From Sperchopsis tessellata (Eukaryota > Arthropoda > Insecta > Coleoptera > Hydrophilidae), in contig JAWQRN010000047.1 of assembly GCA_033557685.1 (NCBI GenBank), forward strand, positions 1 to 45,711: 45,711 nt of DNA. The letters run 5' to 3'. Shown here piece after piece: positions 31,901 through 40,122 of the stretch (positions are counted from its first letter, which is position 1; each line of letters begins with the position of its first letter). A program made the position numbers and the translations under genes. The notes beneath the pieces are model-generated. The model had not been told where the DNA came from. It ran no database searches and worked only from the letters and a program-made list of their open reading frames with translations.

Positions 31901-34798
31901 CCAATCAGATTCCTGCACAAACTGTTGATGTTTTGACTTACGTATACAACAGTAACCTAACATTTTTGTGTTTACATACCACGCTATACAAGTGTATATA
32001 ATATTATTTATTTTTCTCTTCTGTATTAAATCCATCATTCAATTTCTTCTAACCTCAATTCTGTGTTTACCGCGAACGTCAAAATTCTATTTTACACTAA
32101 GTGGCTATGTAAATGGTGCAGTCTAGGAACGGTGACAACAGAGTGCGACAAAGTGTCGTATTTGGCGGTCACTACTTTTAAGTAGTCGAAATCTTTAACT
32201 ACCTCGGGTCTAAATTGTCAGCCGATAACGATGAAATTAGGGTAGTTCAAAAAAGGATCAGTGTAGCAAACCATACATACTTCGCAATACTGCCTGTCAA
32301 GAGATCAAAAGATCTACATATAAACACAAAGATACGTTTGTATAAAATATATATATATATCTTACGGAAGTGAATCGCTGACAATAAAGCAGAAGACGTC
32401 AGACATTCTTGACTGCTTCGAACAAGGAATGCTATGTAGAATATACAGACCCGTGACGGAAGACGGCCTATGGCACATCCGCTACAATCATGAGCTGCGT
32501 CAGACGTACAACGAAGTAAACCAATCCATACATATTAAAATGCTCAGACTGAGATGGGTAGGCCACGTCCAAAAATTCCAGAATATAGAGTGCCAAAAAA
32601 AGGTTCTCAACATCGGGCTCGAGGGAAGGAGACCAGTGGGCAAACCGAGACTATGATGAGAAGATAGTGTGAGGAATGACGCCCGGGACATATTAAATAC
32701 AAGGAACTGGAAGCGTTTTGCAGAGCACCATGTATCATGGAGGAGCAAGATCAAGCAGGTCAAAGTCCAATTTGGAATGTAGCACCATCGAAGAAGAAGA
32801 AGAAGGCTATGTAAATGCATATACAATATAAACTACACTACGCTAAAAATTACACCAATTTTTCTGCACTAATCTATCTAAATGGACCTTAAATGTAAAC
32901 AATACACATATGAATACGAAAGTTGATGACATGAGTATTCTAACAGATGGAAAGAAGGTGACACGACAAAATGTAACAAAATATCTTGGATTTATAGTAG
33001 ATGGCAAATTAAACTTGAACCAACACAGAGAAATAACTAAGCAAGAACATATCACCAATGATAGGAGTTCTAAGGAGAACATCACAACTCCTGAAACCTA
33101 CGGTATAACCCCCATGTTATGTCTAACATATCCAACCAAATAAACACAAAGGAGCGGCACAACAAGTACCAACAGAAACAGACTACAGAGAGTACAACAC
33201 AAAGCCATTAAAGCTGTGAACAACTCACTGGAGAACACCAACTTCATAGAAACATTGTTGTAATAGCTCGTAAACTTCAGTATGAATATATCATAAAATT
33301 ATGTGAAATATTGAATATAAACTTACAAAAACAAGAATCAAACTTACAAAGAATAAAGAATTGTGTACCTATAACATCAAATTTATTACGAGAGCTCTTG
33401 CGGATATGGAAAAGGAAAAACTTGGATATATAGGAGCCTCTCTCTATGACTGTGCCAAACTACGTAAAGGAGGAGAGAAACACGAGGACATTAAAAAAAA
33501 AACCTCAATAACATTTTATACAAAACCAATTTTTTTAAATATAGTTCTATACCCGAAGTCATTAAATAAATTTACACACCTGTGTAAAATCTTATATAGC
33601 TTTGTAGAAACTAATATTTTTTCAAAATAAAAACTATAGAAACAATCTTCACTAACCTTACATTAAATATCACTCATGACCGATATTGCATATGAAGCAG
33701 CACGTGATAACATGCAATAATTGCTAGTCAAATCTAGATTACTCGTAACATTAGCTACATGTGAACAAATTTGTTTCTATAAGTTTCTGTAGCTTATTTG
33801 TTTTTTTTTTATTTTTAGTTTGGTTTGTACACATCTGAAACCAAAAATTCTTCATAAAAATTACATCGAACTCGACACAAACTTCAGAATATACTCGAGA
33901 GCCCTGTTGACTTTAGCAACATCTTTACATAGAGCTAGGGATATGAGAAATTTGTTTGTTGAGATGTCGCAGATCATCGAGATACTCAAACAGAATAGCT
34001 GGAATTCTCAAGATTTAGAATTATTTTTGATCGAGTTCCAACAGTGTGCTCTAGAAATGGATGTCTTACGGTAAGATTGATTTTTGTTTTTTATTCTATA
34101 TTTTTTCAATGAATTTTTTGTTATCAAAAGTAGGTTACTATAAATCATACTCTACTTGTTTCTACATTTTTTACATTTTATTGGCTTTGGAGTAGATGTA
34201 GTAGATCTTATGTCTAATTACATCTTCGATAGACAGACATGTATTATCTGTAACAGAGTGTAACAGAGTTCACACTTTTAAAGTCTGGTGTTTCAGGACT
34301 TATTATTGGGTCCCCTTTTCATCACATTCTTCATTATTTTTCCTTAAATAACAAAATTCCAATATTCTTTTTTCAACAGATATAAAATACCTCATTTTCG
34401 TATCAAAAGAACATCCCTTTTCATTAAAAATTTAACAGAATTCAGTATTGTTATAGGGGAAGGTGTAAAGAAACACGGATTTAAATAAACTTTGTCAATA
34501 AAGAACTAAATAAATAATGTAGGGTCTTTAAATTATATAGCAGTGTACAATTTGATGTACCTACATTTTTGAAAGTGTTATTTCTAGGGGATGTTATAGC
34601 AAGGCCAAGAGATACTTGACTAACAGGACAGATTAATTGGATCTTTACTAGTCCGAACTGTATTAATTATTAAATAAATTATTGAACTAAAGTGCTCATT
34701 TTACTTTTATCTTTTTTTATAGGGAAGTGGACTTAAAATCAGCATGGGACCGGTATATGAGGGTCGTACGAAAGTGTATATTAATAATGTATATTTAG
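25962..34798 (+). CDS. FIBP: FIBP, acidic FGF intracellular-binding protein, 6 exons
   Basis: FIBP is an intracellular protein known to bind FGF1 in vertebrates, and its biochemical role in insects is unclear. Exons are 25962-26046, 26318-26516, 27176-27540, 30515-30608, 33819-34070 and 34723-34798, with TAG at 34796-34798. The total of 1071 bases gives 356 residues, against 357-364 in human. Family landmarks in order are TLVDPEIYELWIEG, QTGAS, DVLDHFRTYSLLEKLL, RQLLIEKYYEFDD, ELLGKKLSSRHRKDLDEVS, LKSCRRQFDNVKRIFKMVEE, FETSKRRLQYL, DKEFLLDLRDLRILM, LVCTHL and WDRYMRVVRKC. All introns are GT..AG and phase-consistent. The ATG has A at -3 and aligns with the human start. It is divergent from 4E-T. 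Introns 2, 3 and 4 hold transposon remnants. Confidence 0.95.
26760..27075 (-). mobile_element. mariner-like transposase fragment in FIBP intron 2
   Basis: The minus strand around 27060-27015 reads LPPYSPDLALCYF, the mariner PPYSPDLAP-DYFLF catalytic block. Degenerate tail sequence follows toward 26760. The fragment stops about 100 bases before FIBP exon 3. Confidence 0.45.
27600..27870 (-). mobile_element. LINE post-RT fragment in FIBP intron 3
   Basis: The minus strand reads VPILTYASETWALNQHNTQN, the conserved LTYG-ETW-L box after the RT domain of RTE/Jockey elements. There is degenerate sequence on each side. Confidence 0.55.
28446..29115. mobile_element. hAT-like non-autonomous element rich in CCGGTTTT motifs
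   Basis: The outer ends GGCTGTCGGCAAATA (28449) and TATTCGACAGCATTG (about 29101-29115) are partial inverted repeats. Inside are many copies of AAAACCG / CGGTTTT in both orientations, and two related halves end near 28700 and 29115. This layout of subterminal short repeats without a gene is typical of non-autonomous hAT elements. Confidence 0.5.
29120..30514. other. rest of FIBP intron 3
   Basis: This is very AT-rich. A GC-richer island at about 30050-30140 (containing GAGAAGTGCCATCCTCAGGC) may be an old repeat end. No coding signal is supported. Confidence 0.4.
31735..32885. mobile_element. TIR element inserted in the LINE, itself interrupted
   Basis: The ends CCATTTAGATAG (31735-31746) and CTATCTAAATGG (32874-32885) are perfect 12-bp inverted repeats, and similarity continues inwards (TTAGTGC and GCATTTACATA on both sides). 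Without the RTE insert it would be about 450 bp. No transposase is encoded, so this is a MITE-like element. Confidence 0.65.
32116..32804 (+). mobile_element. 5'-truncated RTE LINE with 13-bp TSD and (GAA)n tail
   Basis: It is flanked by GGCTATGTAAATG at 32103-32115 and 32805-32817. It encodes FNYLGSKLSADNDEIRVVQ, KRISVANHTYFAIL, IYRPVTEDGLWHIRYNHEL, KMLRLRWVGHVQKF and GRRPVGKPRL, and ends in repeated GAA. This is the post-RT region of an RTE-type LINE inserted by target-primed reverse transcription. Only minor frame damage suggests relative youth. Confidence 0.88.
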
Positions 34799-35760
34799 TT
34801 CTTGAAACGATAAAATTTTTAATTATAAAATATATTAATTGCCTTTCATGAAAATACCTATATATTTTTTTTTAATTTTGACATATTCGTAGCTCTGTTG
34901 GTAGCTTGTTCAACTTTAAAGCTTGGTGTCGATGTTCTGAAGGAAATTTTGTTAATTGGAAAATGTTACATAGACGTAGTATCTAAATAAAAGTATATAC
35001 GTAAGCACCAAAATGTTTGGTAATGGCAAAATTTTCAAAAGTGATGTCCTAATTTCTGGTTTTGGTGTATGGCCAATCGCAAGTACACATTTAACAAATG
35101 ACTAAAATAAACAAAATCCTACAATTTTATTAAGTAATTTTTCAAAGTTATACAAGTAAATATTAATCAGAAATAAATTTCATTAATAAGTTTGAATACT
35201 GCATTGTTAGAACATGGATTTTTAGGAGGGTGAAAAATGTTTATTTTTTATGTGTTTTTTTATAGATACAAGGGTGCTGTAGCACTTGTTTTTTTTTTAT
35301 TATTTTGTATATATAATTTTCTTTTGTTTTCTGTCAAGTTGTTTTTAAACATATATTTATTTTTTCTATAATATATATTTAGTTATGCATAATTTAAAAA
35401 AATATATATTAGTTAATGTATTGTAAATATTGTACTTACTTGTAAATGTAAAATTAAATATTATTACAATAGACCCAGAATTATCAAATTCTATTATGAA
35501 TTTTCTTGTTTTGATCGAGAAATGACAGTTAAAATGCGAATTATACCTCCTCCTCCTTATTTTGTGTTTATATTTCGTCAGTTTTGACTACATGATTGAA
35601 CATATTACACTCTACTTTTTTCTTTCTGTTTCTGTACAGAAAATATCCAATCTATTTTTTTTTATCCATATGTTGTCTACAGAGTGAATGATAAAAAACA
35701 AACAAATGTGCGGTCATCATGTACCCACCAATTTCATCAAATCTCGAGCAAAGCGTCCTA
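34799..35760. other. AT-rich region downstream of FIBP
   Basis: It holds the FIBP 3'UTR, a polyadenylation hexamer and low-complexity sequence. Nothing else is recognised. Confidence 0.5.
34986..34991 (+). terminator. candidate FIBP polyadenylation signal AATAAA
   Basis: This is the first AATAAA after the FIBP stop codon, 188 bases downstream, in very AT-rich sequence. Such hexamers are frequent by chance here. Confidence 0.35.
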
Positions 35761-35763
35761 GTT

Positions 35764-36310
35764 AATATATTAAATACAGAAATCAAATATACATCGAAAA
35801 ATATGAGATCAAGCCGAAATTGTAGAGGACACCGTGTTTCTGCCATTATGGCGTCATCAGCACTGCTCTGTTAGTAATTAGCTGTACCCCACATAGGAAT
35901 ACATATTTGATTTCTTGTATTAATGTATAATGACAGAAATACAGTGTCCACTGCAATTTCGGCTTGTTGTTTGTTTATTTAACGTCGGCCTATTTCTGCT
36001 GCTATGGCGAATCACTGATGCCATGGATTAGGCTCCCTCACCTGGAAATTTTTCCGCAGCCAGTGTTCCAACTGGAGTTGGGTTCATTTATGTGCGCGTG
36101 GTTTTCATTTTACCTACAATACACAGGATTCACTGTTTTTCGTCCCTCCTGGAAGACGAGCACTACAAAGACTTTTCCCTAATCACATAAAGTCGACCAT
36201 CACTGGGACTCGAACCCGAGACCTCACGCTACGAGAGGTACCTGAGCTACAAGACGGCCGATTTTGGATATTTTTTAATGCAAGTTTAATTTCTGTATGT
36301 AATATAATTA
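35764..36310. repeat. repeat family R1, inverted-end copy carrying a SINE
   Basis: Both ends carry the same sequence in inverted orientation (outer TTAAATACAGAAATCAAA, inner GCCGAAATTG). Single-ended or direct copies occur at 36310-36585, 37376-37420, 38455-38700 and 40555-40625. They share ACACCGTGTTTCTGTCATTA and GGTACAGCTAATTA motifs. It has no coding capacity and is probably a non-autonomous TIR or foldback family. Confidence 0.65.
35966..36262 (-). mobile_element. tRNA-derived SINE
   Basis: On the minus strand it starts near 36262 with a tRNA-like head: TAGCTCAGGT (A-box-like, 36250-36241) and GGTTCGAGTCC (36216-36206, a perfect B box) at normal spacing. A tRNA-unrelated body follows. 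The interruption of repeat R1 at this point, compared with its copy at 38640-38700, marks it as an insertion. Confidence 0.7.
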
Positions 36311-36585
36311 CCTCCGACGATTTGCTCAAGATTTGATTAAATCAAATTTCAAAATAATATATTCATGTACGGCAATAAATTCTTATATTTATTCGAAAAT
36401 AGCTATTTCGATTAGATTAATATTAAAATTAACGTAATGGTTATTCAATTGCAATACTGAAACATTGCGATACCTCTCATAAAATGGTTACCTACGACCA
36501 TAAAGCATTTTTACAAGAAATCAAATATGTATTCGTACGTGGGGTACAGCTAATTACTTACAGAGCAGTGCTGATGATGTCTTAA

Positions 36586-37375
36586 GGCGACATATACAAT
36601 TAGACGGAAAAAAATTAGTCAATTTTGAGGAATTTTTTTAACTAAGAAATACTTTTATATACATTTATCAAACTGTAGGTATATTTCAATAATTAATTTA
36701 AGTATACAAAACAATTTTTTTCAATTCATTGTGTTAAAGCAAGGTTGCGGCGGGAGTTCCGAATCAGCGAGCTGTATAGCTTCCCGTAGATTTTTATCTG
36801 CATCAAAATTCAAACATTTTTTCAGTTAAAACGTGTAGATTCTATTTGACGATAATTAAAATAACGAAAATGCAAATTTAAAAAAATGGCACAAAAAATC
36901 TAAATTTCTGCAAAATTTGTAGTTTTTTTTTCTAATTTTTTAAAAACAATTCCCGTCAACTAGAAGGTAATGATATTATCAACATTTCTACAAAGATTGA
37001 ACTCAATTGGTTTAATAGTTTTTGAGTAATCCTGCACGCCAATCTTGAAAATGCTGTTTTGAGAAAACGTGTTTCAAGTTTCGACACATAAAAAACCAAT
37101 GGTTAAAGCTACTTACGGGTTTGTCAGCGATACCAGCTATTACAGCGTAAATCTCCCCTTTCTATTCTATTAATTTTCGTAGAAACATCTGCTCGAGAGA
37201 GAGCGCTCTCGTATCTATGTGCGACGTGCGCTCCAAAACTGAACGGTCAGGTTCACGGGCTGTAACTTTTGAAGTTTTTTGAATTTTGCTTTATAACTTT
37301 GGTAAAATATTCTACACATATAGTTTTATCGTTTAAAAAATCGATTTTTTGATCGTTGTAATTGTATATGTCTCC
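36586..37375. mobile_element. 790-bp non-autonomous TIR element with preserved empty site
   Basis: The ends GGCGACATATACAATTA (36586-36602) and TAATTGTATATGTCTCC (37359-37375) are inverted and match at 16 of 17 bases. It interrupts repeat R1 at CTTAA/ATAATGAC. The homologous copy at 38610-38620 reads CTTAATGAC without the insert. No transposase is seen. It contains a short CGAGAG..CTCTCG palindrome at about 37195-37212. Confidence 0.8.
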
Positions 37376-37419
37376 ATAATGACAGAAACACGGTGTTCAC
37401 TGCAATTTCAATTTCATCA

Positions 37420-38455
37420 TCATAATCAGTTCCTTTTCTACCCCTTATGGGTGTACGGGTGGTTTCTGCCTTAATCTCCATCTCTTTTACAAAACGTCTG
37501 CCGTTCCTGCCTGTTCTGCGTCATCCTCCTCGTAAGCTCAAAATTACTGCCCCTATTCACTATTGACTAAGTCACTACTGCAGTCCATGATGTTGCTGAC
37601 CTTCCTTTTGGTCTTCTGCGCTCAACCTCCCATATTCTCCTTGGTAGCCTGTCCCCGTGTCCATTCTACTGAGATGTCCAAACCATCTAAGTTGTTCTTC
37701 CTCTATCTTCTCCTGCACTTCCCTCACTTAAAAACACCCCTTCTATCCTTCTCAGGAACTTCATTTCTGCAGCCTGAATCCTACTCTTCTGTTTCACCGT
37801 AAGCACCTATGTCTCACTACCGAACATCAACGTTGACATGTAAATGGCATTGTATACAGACAACTTTGTTTTTCGGCTTATCTCACCCCTGCTCAAAAAC
37901 TTGCTATTAAGGCATCCAAATAGACCTGCTGCACTTTTCAGTCTAATCTTTACGTTACCCTCCATCTTCCCTACACCCTCAATCACCGATCCTAAATATT
38001 TAAATGACGCACCTGCTCCAACACTTGGTTGTTTATCGTCACTTCGATCTGCCCACCAACACTACCTTCGTCTTTGTAATATTCATATTTTTTGCTCTCA
38101 GTTCCCTATCCAGTACATTACCATTTCATATTAAGTCACTTTTTGACCACGCATACACCACCAAGTCGTCTGCAAATGCACCCACTGCGATCCCCACATG
38201 TATCATGTTCCTATACCCCACATGCAGCTGCTTCAGTTCTCCTTTACACCTCTTTAGCACATCATCTAGCAGTACAATAAAAAGCAGAGGGCTCAGCGTT
38301 CTCTCCTGCCTCAGTCCCTGGTTCACTAAAAATTCATCTGACTATTCATTAAAAGTACTTACATAACAGTTGTTTTCATTGTATATGCTTCGTACTAGCT
38401 TAATAGATTTCCTTTCACTCTCCTTCCTCTCAGCACTTCCCACTCGTTTTGTTTT
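37420..38455 (-). mobile_element. RTE-like LINE fragment
   Basis: The minus strand encodes NQGLRQERTLSPLLFIVLLD, DVLKRCKGELKQLHVGY and GAFADDLVVYAWSKSDL (FADD box intact). After degenerate sequence comes an IQAAEMKFLRRI-type post-RT motif. It sits between two copies of repeat R1. Confidence 0.75.
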
Positions 38456-38719
38456 GATTAATATTAAAAGTAATAATGATTATTCAATTAAAACATTGCG
38501 ATAGCTCTCATGATATGCTTACCTACGACCATAAAGTATTTATACAAGAAATCAAATATGTATTCATACGTGGGGTACAGCTAATTACTAATAGAGCAGC
38601 GCTGATGACGTCTTAATGACAAAAACACGGTGTCCACTGCAATTTCAGCTTGTTCACATATTTTTCGATGCATGTTTGATTTCTGTATTTAATATATTAA
38701 TTTTATACAAGGTGGACTC

Positions 38720-39610
38720 CAAATATCATAGTTCCAAGGTATACCGACTTATTGGTCCTAAATAATAACATTTTGAATGATATTTTACTATCTTTAAATG
38801 CTGATGTGAATATTTATAATGATGGATAAAAAACCAACAACTCGGTTGGCTGTGCATACTACATCCCCTCCACAAAGATAGAAATGTTATACAAATTAAA
38901 TAAAAATAGTAGCATCTATTCAGCTGAAGCTTTTGCTATATTATGAGTTGTAAAACATTTTAACGCAGATACTTATAGACGTGTAAATATTTTGAGGACT
39001 TAGTGTCTATATTAGAGACACCAAACAATTTCTCATGTTCTAAAATTTGTCATCTGTATAGTTTTGAGATAGTTATGGAATCTATCTGTTCGAATGCGCG
39101 AGGGATCTCTATTACTTTTATATGGGTTAAAGGTCATAAGGGATTAACAAATAATGAGAAGGTCGATAAACTAGCAAAAAGAGCAGTAAAGGGAAACTAT
39201 ATAGAGGAGACATGGATTCCCTGGATGGATGTGGACGCTTTATATCTGAAACAAATTACACATAATTGGGAGGAACTATGTCGAAAGTACAGGGATTAAC
39301 GACACGCTAATAAATCCCTCGTTTCCAATAGACTGTTCCAAGGCCCACTCCATATCTAAAAGATTATATACGAGCTTTACAAGAATGACGTCCAATCATG
39401 GACTTGTTTCATATTTAAGATTGGTATTCGCTCAGACACCTTTTGTAATTGTGACTGCATTTCGATCGGAGATGTCAATCACATTCTTTTTACTTGCCCA
39501 TACGGAAACACAAAACGACCTTATTTTACTAACGCCTTAATTGAAGAAAAGGTGAGATTTCCTACATCAATTAATGACAAGATGTCAAAAAAAGACATGA
39601 ATATATAAAG
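38720..39610 (+). mobile_element. LINE RNase H domain and zinc-knuckle tail
   Basis: The plus strand shows VNIYNDG, CAYYIPS, SSIYSAEAFAIL, ITFIWVKGHKGLTNNEKVDK then LAKRA (39110-39185), HGLVSYLFKIGIRSDTFCNC and DVNHILFTCPYGN. These are the RNase H1 catalytic motifs and following C-C-H-C motif of Jockey/R1-clade LINEs. Several stops and frameshifts are present. Confidence 0.8.
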
Positions 39611-40064
39611 TAATATACAATTTTTTAAAAATGAATTGATGTAATAATGTAATATGTTTCTAATGTTTACATTATTCGGGTACCCTACACATTCTCTTCT
39701 AGTTACTTGAACTGCGATATTTGTTTACTGACTTTATTTCTAGTATTAATATACATAAACACATACACATAAACATTTCTTCAATACACAGATAATTGAT
39801 TTAAAGATTTTTACCTGGCTAAAGGGTTGGTGCCCAGAGTCATAAAAAAAATATATTAACTTTGGTGCTTTATTCGATATTTGATTAAATCAAATTTCAA
39901 AATAATATGTTCATATGAGAGGCTACAGTTAAAGATATTGAATAATTTAACTCTTCTGGATAATGTTAATACATTAACATACGGAATTGTTAATGCTTAT
40001 CAGGAGATATAAACTACATTTCTTTTTAATGAAACTGAAATATACGCACATTATTTAAAAATAC

Positions 40065-40070
40065 TTTATT
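40065..40070 (-). terminator. candidate FAR polyadenylation signal AATAAA
   Basis: AATAAA on the minus strand begins about 50 bases after the FAR stop codon. This spacing supports 40123 as the real gene end. Confidence 0.5.
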
Positions 40071-40122
40071 TTCATATTAAATTGATTCTTATAAATACAT
40101 ATTAAACAAATGATAAAGAATC

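Larger units (their letters stand above)
31120..33640 (+). mobile_element. Jockey/CR1-like LINE, split by a later insertion
   Basis: The left part (to about 31735) encodes IVPIYKNGENKQHENFRQIT, YLLDEIQTILDVGEYVLCLF, YGVPHGSVLGP, IYADDTCLIF and IKKLCQWQDNNLLTI. The right part (from about 32885) resumes with NVTKYLGFIVDGKLNLNQH and NRLQRVQHKAIKAVNN. Left and right are consecutive parts of one LINE. The YADD box is intact, but frames are broken elsewhere. It lies in FIBP intron 4. Confidence 0.8.

Noticed and set aside
36200..36262. Functional tRNA gene
   Set aside because: The A and B boxes are present, but the fused body and insertion context fit a SINE, and no clean acceptor stem is visible.
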